Of a stretch of DNA of 64,000 bases, positions 46,621 through 56,762 are shown in pieces. A program made the position numbers and the translations under genes. The stretch lies in assembly GCA_022539475.1 (NCBI GenBank), contig VCMS01000024.1, positions 124,001 to 188,000 of the forward strand, in the 5' to 3' direction. The notes under the pieces were generated by a model. The model was not told the DNA's origin. It did not search any database and saw only the letters and a list, made by a program, of their open reading frames with translations. Every line of letters starts with the position of its first letter. The first letter of the stretch is position 1. The stretch comes from Gracilaria domingensis. Lineage: Eukaryota > Rhodophyta > Florideophyceae > Gracilariales > Gracilariaceae.

Positions 46621-49600
46621 TTATTCCACTCTTGTCTCCCATAGCGGAGCTAGATCCATATGGGAATGTATTCCAAAACGTCCGTTCATGTCAATGAATA
46701 CATCTGATCGTGCCCACCTTCTCAGGCGTTCCACAGCATTATCACCTGGTTGAAGTGTGTCGGTGAGGATGTGAGCGACAGTTCGCCTTTCCGCACCAAA
46801 TTCAATTGAGCTTGTGCTTGACCGTTGTAGGGCAGCTTGGTTATCTTTTGAAGTTTGCTTATGCTTCGATGGTACTTCTTCTAGAACTGAGCCAGTGGAT
46901 GGAAGCAACGCGGGACCAGTAAGTTCCTCATGTAGTAATTGCGCCGAACTCGGGGGTCCATCGACGTTATCGTTATCGATGGAAACCTGCACTGTGCCAT
47001 TAAGAAGCACAGCTGGTCCCCGCACGTGGAGTGACGAACCAGCACGAAGAGTAACCACCTGCATATACGGCAGTCTTTCAAGAATTTGAAATGCCCTGCC
47101 GATAACTGTGTTAGCGTCTGTAGGGGTGAATTGGAAGTAATTCGTAAGCGCATACGGACTTCGATCCACGACGGAATTCAGAACTATTTCTCTTGCCAAT
47201 GACCGCGTCATTTCTAGGCGGAAATCTTCGTTAACACACGCCAGGGCTTTGACGTGCTTGGCGGGAAGGGTAAACACTGTCGTCAAATTGGCATGTACAC
47301 AACTCCTAAACCGTGTGTGGAAAAGTCGACTTCGGTCAATAGCGCACCTCATTCCTGAAACGTTGTAAGAGTCAAGAATGACTGAATGACCACAAAAGGC
47401 ACTACTTGGTAAGAAGCACCAGTGCATCTTGGATCTATAATGTCCTTCAACTGCTTCAACTTCATACTCGGGGGCTTCATCACGAACTTCCCCGTTCGAA
47501 CTACCCCACACCGCTTGCAGAGATTCACCGAATCGCCTAAGACCTTGTACATCCACGGAGTTCTTCGTGTTCAATACTGAAACACCGGAAGAATGCTGTT
47601 GCTTGTCAGATCGAATTAGATGAAAGCTGTCTTCAGTCGGTTGGATTGCACCTTGCAACACGAGTACAAGAGATCCTTCTTCAACCTGTAGCTCCTCTCC
47701 GCCTTGAAGATCAACAATTACACCGTGTTGATCAAGAACTTGTGAAAGCAGTCTTGAATTCAAGCCTGCAAACAGTGGGTGTTCGCGCAGCACAGATAAG
47801 GATTTCGGTTCGGGCAACGTCCCAGGTCGAAACATTAAGGAGAAATGGGAGTTCACATGTTTCCGTCGAACCTGAACTAGTTCCGCATGAATGATGTTGA
47901 ATTCGTGCTCATCGACCACTCCACTAGCTAATAGAGCCGAAAGAGCAGAGTCTTGAGAGTGTTCAGTCAAATGGATAGCAAATTGCGATGTCACCCATCC
48001 CAGCACATCGCGATTCAAGGCCTCTAAACGGGTGAGAAGAGTTGTTGCTCGATCGTAAAGCTGTTGCATCTGTTTTCGCACGTTGGGCGCATCGAGTAGA
48101 ATTTTGCCATTGAGAACTGAAGTAAGGATGCCCACAACCACCACCGTTTTTGTCATCAATGACTCCCCTCTGAGCTTCTTACTTTCAATGAGATGCAGAT
48201 ATCCTCGACGCCAAATTGATGCTTTGCCAGTTTGAACGGAGGTCAGGAAAGAAAACAAATCATATTCGTTCCCTTCAGCATTTGCATCAAGAGCATTCTG
48301 TATATCTTCTTCAAGGTGAACGAGGACACTGTATGTGACCAAACTCGCATTAGTTATAGCACGAATGTGTGACAACAAAGCAGTTAACATTCGCCGGTGG
48401 ACTTCTCTGTCTTTTGCATTCTGTCCAGAATTGTTTGGACGCTGGCGTTGCACATCTATCGGTTCACTTGCAATTTTCTGCCCTGCTTTCGGCTCGCCCA
48501 TATTCCTCCTCCTAGGCCCGCCTTCCGAGTTATGCTCATTTCGAGAATTACGACTAACGGGAGTAGTTGCAGAGGGGAAAACTTCAAGGCTGGACTCAGA
48601 AGCGTTCGGATGAGTCATTCGTCTCACCTGTGGATTCTCACGTGCGGCTGGGGCTGATACGGGATTCGGACGAAATCGTGTAATACTCATTGAGTTCTGA
48701 ACGCTCTGATGAAAGTCGGGCTGGGTAAGATGTGAAGAGGGCCTTTGTGAATGTTGCAAAATCATTCTTGAAGTTAGGTCGTATTCACTGCCGTAGTCAC
48801 CGAGGTTTCCGTGCGTGATTCTTTGTCCCTCGTCACTGCCATCGCCTTCCAAGTAAGCTGTCCTTGTTGCTCGAACATGGTTCTCGAGTCGTGGAACTGA
48901 AACCTTGTTGCCTATCACATCCTTCGCTTCAAGCAGCCAGCTGGACGGCAAGACATTTTCAATCACGTAAGACCACCTCACAGACTTATACCCAGGTTCA
49001 ATGCAGAGATGGTCCAGAATCTCTAGCGTACGTTGAACCATGGCTGTGCGAGCTCGTTGTAAGAAATCATCCTTAGGCTTCTGGACGTCATCGAACTTGA
49101 GCGCATGAATCACTGGTTTCAAAAGGAAACCATTTATAAGAAGAGTCAAAGCAACAACCCCAGTTGTCCACAATACGACACGAGATTTCACTTCTTCGGG
49201 GAGAGCTGGACTTCCTGCAACCTCTAGCGCAAGAAGCAACGATAATGCTCCTCTTATTCCGCTGAAGCCGAAGAAAAATGCCTCTTTCCAACCCAACCAT
49301 TTGTTCCGAAAGGCTAAAACCGGCTGGAAAATGAGGAATAATACAATGCGTACCACTTGCAGAAATATATACCACACTATGATGTAAACATAGTCACGGC
49401 CTAGATGTGGTTCACCAGCACAAGACCATGCAAACGCAGAAAGCAGTAAACCAGCATAAGCGAAGATAATTGTGCTGCCTATCCAACCAAGCAAGTTCCA
49501 GAATTCTCCGAGAGGTTTGCGTACGGATGGTGTTATTAGCTGCCGTCCAAATGCAGATAGTAAGAGTCCAGATGCCACATTCGCAGTGACGCCAGAAAGT

Positions 49601-50496
49601 TCAGACAAGGCCTGAGCAGTCCAAAACCCTAGAAAGGCGACAACCACAGTCAAAGATGTTTCAACTTCAAACTCGTCGTATACGAAACTCAGAATAATGA
49701 GGACGACGAGGGCAAACGCAACTCCGATAGCCACGCCTCCCAAAATAAGTTTGAAAACATCACCGATGAGCTCCCCTACAGATGAGGTTGCTGCGTTGGC
49801 CCCATCAGCTGTGAAATCAATCTGTGCGTTTATGAAGAAGCCAACCCAAAGAACAATTGATGAGCCAAAGCTGACAAGCGATTCTCCATCAATAAACGCA
49901 CCGAGCAAAGGGGAAGCACCAAGCACGTTGAGGGGTGTTGTTACAGCTATTGAATCTGTCGCAGAAAGCAACGATCCAAACATGAGGGCAGACCACCATG
50001 ACCAGCCTTCTGTTCGAATTACAATCATCTGGAAGGCACCGATGAGCCCCACCTGCAAAGAAAGTATGACGAGAGCAGAAATGAGAATGGGAAAGATCAG
50101 TCGCTTGAATACGTGCCAGCTGGTGTTAAATGAAGCAGCGAAGACAAGCGGTGCAAGGAACATATAAAGAAGAATTGCTGGTGGATTCACATGGACCCAT
50201 TGTCTAAGTGAGATTGAGAGGAGCCCAAGATCAACACCACAACCAAGAAGTCCAAGGGAGACGCCAGCGCCGAGAACCAGCAAATGATATGTAACGTGAA
50301 ATCGTTTGGCTAGTAGCATACATATGGCACCAATGAGCAGCGCAAGCATAGGAAATATAATGACCGTAAACTTGACTGTGCAAATATCAACTCCATCATC
50401 GATGCAACTACCAAAGTCTTGAAGCAAACAACTGGATTCTGATTCTGCACAAATCTTCCTACCGGAATCTATGACCGACATCAACGAGCTGTCCAT
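46621..50496 (-). CDS. SOS1/NHE-like CPA1 antiporter with C-terminal cyclic-nucleotide-binding-like region
   Basis: 1291 aa from ATG 50496, intronless. The first about 450 residues carry some 12 membrane helices of a cation/proton antiporter. The family core is visible: LFGSLLSATDSIAVTTPLNV (the ATDP-like turn), then AFIDGESLVSFGSSIVLW, and FFFGFSGIRGALSLLLAL. The rest is cytosolic: a helical linker, a Ser/Arg-rich segment, and a cNMP-binding-like stretch at about residues 895-960 (LREHPLFAGLNSRLLSQVLDQHG). This is the architecture of plant SOS1 and related long Na+/H+ exchangers of the plasma membrane. The position that is usually GESLxNDG reads GESLVSFG (residues 205-211), so the conserved Asn-Asp pair of electroneutral NHEs is missing. 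Transport function is therefore uncertain. Confidence 0.87.
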   Translation of the reverse strand: MDSSLMSVIDSGRKICAESESSCLLQDFGSCIDDGVDICTVKFTVIIFPMLALLIGAICMLLAKRFHVTYHLLVLGAGVSLGLLGCGVDLGLLSISLRQWVHVNPPAILLYMFLAPLVFAASFNTSWHVFKRLIFPILISALVILSLQVGLIGAFQMIVIRTEGWSWWSALMFGSLLSATDSIAVTTPLNVLGASPLLGAFIDGESLVSFGSSIVLWVGFFINAQIDFTADGANAATSSVGELIGDVFKLILGGVAIGVAFALVVLIILSFVYDEFEVETSLTVVVAFLGFWTAQALSELSGVTANVASGLLLSAFGRQLITPSVRKPLGEFWNLLGWIGSTIIFAYAGLLLSAFAWSCAGEPHLGRDYVYIIVWYIFLQVVRIVLFLIFQPVLAFRNKWLGWKEAFFFGFSGIRGALSLLLALEVAGSPALPEEVKSRVVLWTTGVVALTLLINGFLLKPVIHALKFDDVQKPKDDFLQRARTAMVQRTLEILDHLCIEPGYKSVRWSYVIENVLPSSWLLEAKDVIGNKVSVPRLENHVRATRTAYLEGDGSDEGQRITHGNLGDYGSEYDLTSRMILQHSQRPSSHLTQPDFHQSVQNSMSITRFRPNPVSAPAARENPQVRRMTHPNASESSLEVFPSATTPVSRNSRNEHNSEGGPRRRNMGEPKAGQKIASEPIDVQRQRPNNSGQNAKDREVHRRMLTALLSHIRAITNASLVTYSVLVHLEEDIQNALDANAEGNEYDLFSFLTSVQTGKASIWRRGYLHLIESKKLRGESLMTKTVVVVGILTSVLNGKILLDAPNVRKQMQQLYDRATTLLTRLEALNRDVLGWVTSQFAIHLTEHSQDSALSALLASGVVDEHEFNIIHAELVQVRRKHVNSHFSLMFRPGTLPEPKSLSVLREHPLFAGLNSRLLSQVLDQHGVIVDLQGGEELQVEEGSLVLVLQGAIQPTEDSFHLIRSDKQQHSSGVSVLNTKNSVDVQGLRRFGESLQAVWGSSNGEVRDEAPEYEVEAVEGHYRSKMHWCFLPSSAFCGHSVILDSYNVSGMRCAIDRSRLFHTRFRSCVHANLTTVFTLPAKHVKALACVNEDFRLEMTRSLAREIVLNSVVDRSPYALTNYFQFTPTDANTVIGRAFQILERLPYMQVVTLRAGSSLHVRGPAVLLNGTVQVSIDNDNVDGPPSSAQLLHEELTGPALLPSTGSVLEEVPSKHKQTSKDNQAALQRSSTSSIEFGAERRTVAHILTDTLQPGDNAVERLRRWARSDVFIDMNGRFGIHSHMDLAPLWETRVE

Positions 50497-51501
50497 GACT
50501 TAAACTTCAGGCGTAAAGCATACAAAACATTTAGAACAGTTAGGCGAACGAAAGACCCACAGTAGGAGCAGATGAAGTGTACTTGACGAACGAGTACCAG
50601 ATAGAAGTGCTCCAACGTTGACCGGACATCTAAGCGCAAAGACGTGTGAAATGGCGTTTCAGACGAAGAGCTGAACGTATTAGCCAAGACCGGGGAGATG
50701 AGGTTGGACTCGAAGTGCATGTCAGGCGCACACCACCTCAGAGACAACACAGAGGCAACCATACGCTCATGACAACATGCGGGTATGGGTCTGCTATTCT
50801 ACGGCACTAACTGTGCACTATCACCAAGATCGTAGAGAGTATGGTGCTTTACTTCAAGACAACGCGTTAGATTGTGCCCAACGTGCACCGAAGTAGGTGT
50901 GACTCGTGCGACAACGGTAGCATTCTCACCTTTCCCTATCGCTGGCGGCACGTGTTGAATGTGCCTTTTCTCTGATTACTTTTGCACCATTCATGTTCAC
51001 GTAACAAAACCAACCTTTGTCATCAACGAGGCCACATCACGATGTGCCGATTGAGCAACATATGAAATCCATAAGCTTTGGCTGGATAAATGACAATTCA
51101 TCTGATCAGGTGGCTGTAGAATATCCAAGTGGGAAGGCCCTTGGAAACAAGAACTGAATGTTGCGCACGAATAGATAGCCAATCTCTCTCCGTTTGGAGA
51201 GCTTGACACCTTCACTGCGTACGCACACCAACGCTTGCAAACTTTGCTAGCGACACCTTGCAGAAATCTGTGTAGGCGGCAATTGATCCATTAATTGACA
51301 CCAAACATACCATTACAAAAAAACGTACAAAATTATTAGAGAAAAGCTCAATTACTCACCTGAAGTCCACTACACTGTAGTGACTCTCTGAGTTCTGTCC
51401 GCCTCGATCGGGAAGACTTGCCCAGTAAGCAACCGTTCGGCTTTTGTCAGAAGTACGGAAGCTCACCACAGCTTGCAACGCGCATACAGAAAGCTCAAGA
51501 C
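50497..51501. other. Intergenic region between divergent SOS1-like and TCF25 genes
   Basis: 1005 bp of presumed bidirectional promoter. The minus strand around 51350-51360 reads CAG/GTGAGT, a perfect donor consensus with no coding exon attached. It may mark an upstream non-coding exon or be chance. No repeat is seen. Confidence 0.5.
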
Positions 51502-53622
51502 ATGAGTCGAAGGGCGATAAGAAGATACGATGAGGCTCTTCGTGCACAGAAGAAGATCTCTGATGAGAGGGAAGAGTCTGACTCCGATACCGCTTTAGAC
51601 TCATTGCATCCCATATCAACGCCTACCCCAGGCTTCTTTACGTTGCTTGAAGACTCCGAAGATGTCGCTGAAGACGAAGAACATTCAGGCGAAAAAGATG
51701 ACAGAGAAACACATGAGGAGAACGTCGCCGACACTGAATCAGCGAATGAAGGTCATGAAGCCGAACAAGAAACAGTCATATCTCCCACAGAAGCAACGAA
51801 GTCTTCTATCCAGGAAAGTATTCAAGTTCCTAAGAAGTCAAAAAGGAAGAGGAAGAAGAGTCGAGGAAAGAAGAAGGGTTTGAACGTTCTGGATAAGGAG
51901 CAAGATCCAGACTGGATTGCTTTAAACGAAGCTTCTGACGCAAAAATCACCTCAACGGATGAATTCTCGGGTTACATTCCCAATTCCTTTTTCAGAAAGG
52001 AAGACAATGACGAAGTCCGTAATGAAGCGAGAGAAATCATGAAAGCAGTAGAGAGAATGGCACTATCTAGTGTGGCTGATACTGCCAACCCTAACCTGTC
52101 AACCGGCGAAGAGACTAATCCGCTTCAGGTGGAGGTAAGGTACCTCAATGCATCATCCGAGCTCAAGCGGCTATTCGGTTCCAGGGCTGTTGAAGCTGAG
52201 CGTCGAAATGAACGAAGTGCAGACGCTCAAGTCCTCCGCCGTCGGAGGCCCCCGCCTCCACGAGCTCATTTACGTAAGCAACTTACATTGGTGACCCCGC
52301 GGGATACATGGTTCGGATACGCACCTGGTTTGACCATGGTCTTGGATACGGACGCGATGAATGAAGATACATCTGGTTTGCGATATTTTCGTTACAAACA
52401 TGAACCATCTTACAAAAGTCTGCAAGACGAATATCGGGTCGTAGTCGAGAATCTTGACCCCAACCTGCTTGTGCAGTTTATGAGCATGCATCCTTTTCAT
52501 GTCGATGGGTTGCTGCAGCTTGCCGAGCTTTACCGGCAGATGGGAGAAATGGATCGCGCAGGAGAGCAAATTGAACGAAGTATATATGTACTTCAAACGT
52601 CGTGGAATGTCACATTCAAACCATACGATGGAATGTGCAGGCTCAGATTTGACGTTGTTGAGAATCGCTCGTTGTATGTCGCATTGTTTCGCTATTCTCA
52701 GCTTCTCACGAGACGAGGTTTGCATCGAACTGCCCTCGAAATAAGTAAGCTTCTTCTGAACTTTGATCCAGCTAATGATCCTATGGGTGTTCTTTTGTTA
52801 GCCGACTCTTATGCTCTGCTATCAGAAGAGTATGGATGGGTAAAGGGTATGAAAGATTTCTACAAACACGTTCCTCTGAAGTTTTTCCCAAACTTTTCTG
52901 CAAGCACAGCAATTGCTATAGAAGGAGACGTACAAAGTTCGTCCGATTCGTCGTCGCGCCCAAAGTCTAAGAACAAGGGGACAACATCGACTGGCGAAAT
53001 TCGAGGGGACGATGTAGTAGAAACCGAGCGGGAGGCAGAAGATGTTTTGATTGATGCTCTTTTAACATTTCCGATGCTCCTAAAACCCATCGTCTTAGCA
53101 ATTCGTGATGATCCCGGAGTATGGGCAGAATACACTCTCTACGATGAGAATTGGTATAGCGCAGGAATCGATAGTTGCGACGTTCTAGTTCGTATTAGTC
53201 GAATCTACGCGGAAAGAAGCAAGTTGTTGTGGAATTCTTTATCCCACAAGGATCTGCTCGCAAAATGTGCAAGAATTGCGGGTCAATTGGATAGAGAAAC
53301 AACTGTCAAAGCCAGTCCAACACAAGAGAACAAATCAATTGTATCAAAGCATTTTGAACGAGTGATGAGATGCAGAGCTTTGCGCAAAGAAGCAGCAGAG
53401 TGGTTCGAAGATAGTGGATTTTATCGTACGTTACAAATAGGAGATTTCACTGAGAGGAGCAACGTACCGGGCGAGCTTCTTGCTGGAGATCCTGGGCAAC
53501 AAATTATCGGCACACAGCCACAGAGGGAAATAACCCTGACACAAGGAGCACTGGAGTTCTTGCAGAGTTTGCTCCCATGGAGAGAAGTGCAGGATGCTCA
53601 GCAAAGGGGCGAAGGAGGATGA
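51502..53622 (+). CDS. TCF25: TCF25/Nulp1/Rqc1 homologue
   Basis: 706 aa from ATG 51502 (MSRRAIRRYDEALRAQ), which matches the family N-terminus (human MSRRALRRLRG, recalled). The preceding frame starts without ATG. TCF25, Rqc1 in yeast, is a component of the ribosome-associated quality control complex with the E3 ligase Listerin; it helps direct K48-linked ubiquitination of stalled nascent chains. Visible order: acidic N-terminus, a basic cluster KRKRKKSRGKKKG (about 113-125), then the conserved block VRYLNASSELKRLFGSRA (212-229), FGYAPGLTMVL, YKSLQDEYRVVVENLDPN, HPFHVDGLLQLAELYRQMG, YDGMCRLRFDVVENRSLYVA and RRGLHRTALEISKLLLNFDP. An acidic Ser-rich insert interrupts the helical repeats. Intact, no intron. 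Confidence 0.94.
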   Translation: MSRRAIRRYDEALRAQKKISDEREESDSDTALDSLHPISTPTPGFFTLLEDSEDVAEDEEHSGEKDDRETHEENVADTESANEGHEAEQETVISPTEATKSSIQESIQVPKKSKRKRKKSRGKKKGLNVLDKEQDPDWIALNEASDAKITSTDEFSGYIPNSFFRKEDNDEVRNEAREIMKAVERMALSSVADTANPNLSTGEETNPLQVEVRYLNASSELKRLFGSRAVEAERRNERSADAQVLRRRRPPPPRAHLRKQLTLVTPRDTWFGYAPGLTMVLDTDAMNEDTSGLRYFRYKHEPSYKSLQDEYRVVVENLDPNLLVQFMSMHPFHVDGLLQLAELYRQMGEMDRAGEQIERSIYVLQTSWNVTFKPYDGMCRLRFDVVENRSLYVALFRYSQLLTRRGLHRTALEISKLLLNFDPANDPMGVLLLADSYALLSEEYGWVKGMKDFYKHVPLKFFPNFSASTAIAIEGDVQSSSDSSSRPKSKNKGTTSTGEIRGDDVVETEREAEDVLIDALLTFPMLLKPIVLAIRDDPGVWAEYTLYDENWYSAGIDSCDVLVRISRIYAERSKLLWNSLSHKDLLAKCARIAGQLDRETTVKASPTQENKSIVSKHFERVMRCRALRKEAAEWFEDSGFYRTLQIGDFTERSNVPGELLAGDPGQQIIGTQPQREITLTQGALEFLQSLLPWREVQDAQQRGEGG

Positions 53623-54203
53623 CTTTTCTCTCCATGAAGCATGATTGAATTCATGCATTATGGATGGAATTGATAGGTCCTGAGCCTCAATGAAATGGGT
53701 ATTGATGGTTTTCATGTTTCTTTCTTGTTTTACGTTGTCTACTACCTTTCTAGGTCCAAGCTTTCATGTGTAGACACCGTAAATTTTGAAGAGGACGCTA
53801 TTTCTCTCTCGGGCTCTTAGCAAACTCCACACTCTATGAAAGACACACGTATGTGCATATGATTAAGAAGAAGAAGGAGAGAGAGAGAGGGGGGGGGAGA
53901 GAACAAGTGAACTTTCATGAAGAACTACGGGATGCGCGTAGTGCACAATGTACTCGTCATGGCCCAAATCACACTGGTATGCCACACATATCATACATTT
54001 AGTATACTTTTTCTGCATCGATGTCAGCTGCATAGACATGAGAAAGTTTCCTACAGCCCCGGACATTCTTTGTGAACAGAACTGTGTCGACCTATCTCTC
54101 ACTGAAATAAAGATACAGGAGTTCTCTGGATTTTCACTTGATTGAAGGAGTCAACACAATGGTCTATATGGAGTTCTGAGCGTTGTTCACTTGCGTTTAT
54201 AAA
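53623..54203. other. Intergenic region with a purine simple repeat
   Basis: 581 bp downstream of TCF25. It contains a GAA/GA/G-run purine tract at about 53863-53901 and otherwise short frames. Confidence 0.55.
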
Positions 54204-54700
54204 TTAGAGGGGTTTCGTAGAACCGAAGACAAGCTTTCCATCTTTCCATACACGGACGTGCTCTTGGAGAGTGGTTTCAGACAATCTCTGTAAAGGTCTC
54301 ACCTTCATACTCTCAGACGGAGCAACAGTTACAACGAGGCTGAAGTGGAGGGTTTCCTCCTCAAATCGTAAATGGGGCTGATAGGGAATGTTTTTGATTG
54401 TTGTTGTTCGTGATAATCAAATCGTAGCATTGGATTGTCATACCTAAGACGCAGGGTCCAGATCATCAAGAATCGCCAAAGACGTTAAGCTGATAAGACC
54501 GCTTTCAGTAACTCTAAACCGAAACAACGAGGGTTTTACCATGGCGTTTCTATGACCCGGGTGCCATTTGCATGTCTCTGCAAGGACATGAAAGGTCTTT
54601 GTGTTATCGTAATCTTCGGGAATACTATCCATCTGATCCTCTAGGGGTGTGTTGACATGAATGGCAAAGGAGTGACCTTTTGCCCGGCATTCGTTTCCTC
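54204..54700 (-). CDS. Possible unrecognised gene with a TAG at a splice junction
   Basis: Two minus-strand segments have protein-like sequence. Segment A (about 54444-54700) reads GHSFAIHVNTPLEDQMDSIP, EDYDNTKTFHVLAETCKW and FRFRVTESGLISLTSLAILD, ending DPAS-TAG. Segment B (54204-54377) reads PHLRFEEETLHFSLVVTVAP, then VRPLQRLSETTLQEHVRVWK and stops with GSTKPL. Between them lies a plausible 66-nt intron (54378-54443, TAG/GTATGA...CTATCAG/) that joins the two in frame. The last exon codon before the donor is TAG where CAG would be the usual sequence. It could be a recently disabled gene, a chance alignment of open frames, or use a splice site I missed. The 5' end is not defined and no family is recognised. 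Confidence 0.3.
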
Positions 54701-55666
54701 CTCAATTTGGCTCGCATTGTCCAAGCGACCGATCATATACCTTCCGGCATCTTCTTGAGAGTTCGATTATCTACTCCTGGGCTACAAACTGCTTGTGTGG
54801 GTGGTGTTGAATCCCTGCTTGCCTTCTACGCACAGCATACAATAGGTATTGTACAATTCCGTCTTGAAGTGAAGCCGTAGACCCCGGGGGATTAAACAAA
54901 AACGTGGATTGACAAAGTTGAGGCGAGTGCGTTATATAGCAGTAACCCAGCCACACATGGATATCAAAGAAAACAAGTGCGTTATTGCGAAAACTTTAGT
55001 TGCAGGGCAGCGATTTTTACCAAGAGAGGTTTGGGCAGGAGAGCCAGATCCGTTGGAAGTCTACACTAGATTTAGTCTTACCTTTTCGGCCTTTTTCATG
55101 TGACAACTGTAGATATCGTCTAAGCAGCAGACAATCTGCTGAGGTTCAAGATGGGGATGAGCGACTCAAAGCCTCAATTCCACAACCCCCACTTTCAAAA
55201 TGAGATTCGCATCGTTTGAGGGTTTCGCGACTCAGTTGTGGTTGTTAATTGCCATTTGGATGGAAGACGAAAAAATGAAATGTTGGGCTACCACAAACGC
55301 GAAGTGGTGTCTCTAGGAGGTCTGGCCTTTCACCCTCCGCTCTAGCTAGTCTGCTCATTTTGTGCATTTGCCCAACCGTTGATAACATTTTTGTCCTTTC
55401 GGGAGCAGTGTGTTTATTGGTGGCTTCGAGACCTAGATTTTCTTGTGAACCGTTGACCAACAAACGCCACCATCGCCGGGAGACCTTTCAGGCTACCAGG
55501 CCACTTTGTGTCTTCCAAACTGTCCTGCAACCTAGTCGGACTCAACTGCTAGTCCTGGGCACATTTCTTCGGTTCTGTCTCGTGTCATTCGTAATCTCGC
55601 TTCTGCTTGGCGCTTAGCGGATCCAGTTGGGTTGAGGTGTGTTATTCCGAAGCACTAGAGCACATT
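54701..55666. other. Intergenic region upstream of the SOUL gene
   Basis: About 970 bp with short frames on both strands, none convincing. The presumed SOUL promoter lies at the right end. Upstream exons of the possible gene at 54204-54700 could also lie here. Confidence 0.45.
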
Positions 55667-56752
55667 ATGCAGGCGTTCGCAGTATGTCTTCCGGTATGTG
55701 GTAGTTGTGCACAATCCCAGTTTCTCATAAAGAGCACATCGTCAACCAGACAGGTCCGACATTCGAAGAGAGTCCGTCGCTTCCCGTTGGCATCTTCTTC
55801 GAACGACAGTTCGGATGGCTCTGCTACATGGCAGCAAGAGTTGCAACTTCTGCTCAACCCCAATTTAACCCGTGGCGCTAAAGAAGTACTTCTTCAGGAT
55901 CTTGCAAAGCGAACACCAGAAATCTTCGACGACACGCGCTCATTGGTTTGCAACAATCCCAATGTAAAAGGACTTCGGGACGTTTTTCGCCAGCTCTCAG
56001 AAGATGTGATACCAGATCTGTTGCTCAATGGGCCTCGGTATTTCTCACGAGCAATGCAGGACCTACCCGATAACGTATCGCGCGTCTCGAAGGATACTGC
56101 AGCAATGCGTGAAGCGATGCCACGTCCTACGCGAGAGGAGTTCCAGCGTGAGTTTCGCAATATCTTTAACCGTACTCCAGAAGGCTTGTATACACCCGAG
56201 TACAAAGTTCTATGTTCATATGAGGGTTACGAGATAAGGGAGTACCCCACTGTTATTGTCGCAACATCGAAAATGAATCCAGACAGACAGGGCTCCGAAG
56301 CTACGGAAGTAGAGTCGGCTTCCGCTATGGGGCAAAGTTTCAATACACTCGCTGGCTATTTGTTTGGAAAGAATGAAAGCAAAACTGCGATGAAGATGAC
56401 GACTCCTGTAGTTCTGGATAAGGGATCTGTAGATGAAACAATGAGCTTTATTATTGGAGAATACAGTTCTGTGGAGGACGTACCAAAAACCTTGGATGAA
56501 AGCGTTACCCTGCGGGAGGAGGTCGGCAAAACGTACGCTGTATTGGAATTTTCAGGGTTTGTGACTCAAGGAGAAGCGAAACGGCAACGGGAAAGGCTGT
56601 TATCACTTATAGCGCGAGAGGATGTGCAGACGACTGAGGAAGGAAAGAGCAGTTACAAGTGCTTGGTATACAATGGCCCATCAACCCTGCCGAGTCGTCG
56701 GCGCAACGACATGATGATTGAGGTTGTTTATCCAAGGAAAGAAACCGAGTAG
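55667..56752 (+). CDS. SOUL haem-binding protein, probably plastid-targeted
   Basis: 361 aa from the first ATG (MQAFAVCLPVCGS). The first about 45 residues are Ser/Arg/Ala-rich without acidic residues and have Phe at position 4, as in red-lineage plastid transit peptides. Residues 55-170 are a helical region (LNPNLTRGAKEVLLQDLAKR...), the extension found in plastid SOUL proteins. The SOUL domain starts at about 175: TPEYKVLCSYEGYEIREYPT, FNTLAGYLFGKNES, AMKMTTPVVLD, and VLEFSGFVTQGEAKRQRERL, ending with DMMIEVVYPR. SOUL/HBP proteins bind haem or related tetrapyrroles; plastid members sit at plastoglobules or the stroma. Intronless. Its stop is 10 bp from the stop of the SLC4 gene on the other strand, so the 3' UTRs must overlap. 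Confidence 0.9.
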   Translation: MQAFAVCLPVCGSCAQSQFLIKSTSSTRQVRHSKRVRRFPLASSSNDSSDGSATWQQELQLLLNPNLTRGAKEVLLQDLAKRTPEIFDDTRSLVCNNPNVKGLRDVFRQLSEDVIPDLLLNGPRYFSRAMQDLPDNVSRVSKDTAAMREAMPRPTREEFQREFRNIFNRTPEGLYTPEYKVLCSYEGYEIREYPTVIVATSKMNPDRQGSEATEVESASAMGQSFNTLAGYLFGKNESKTAMKMTTPVVLDKGSVDETMSFIIGEYSSVEDVPKTLDESVTLREEVGKTYAVLEFSGFVTQGEAKRQRERLLSLIAREDVQTTEEGKSSYKCLVYNGPSTLPSRRRNDMMIEVVYPRKETE

Positions 56753-56762
56753 ATCATAAAAC

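Noticed and set aside
51340-51365. Minus-strand CAG/GTGAGT as a coding exon boundary upstream of TCF25
   Set aside because: No protein-like frame is attached on that strand; it may be chance or a non-coding exon.
54444-54446. TAG read as a sense codon (altered genetic code)
   Set aside because: TAG is used as a normal terminator elsewhere in the window, for example in the desaturase and SOUL genes, so code reassignment is not supported.
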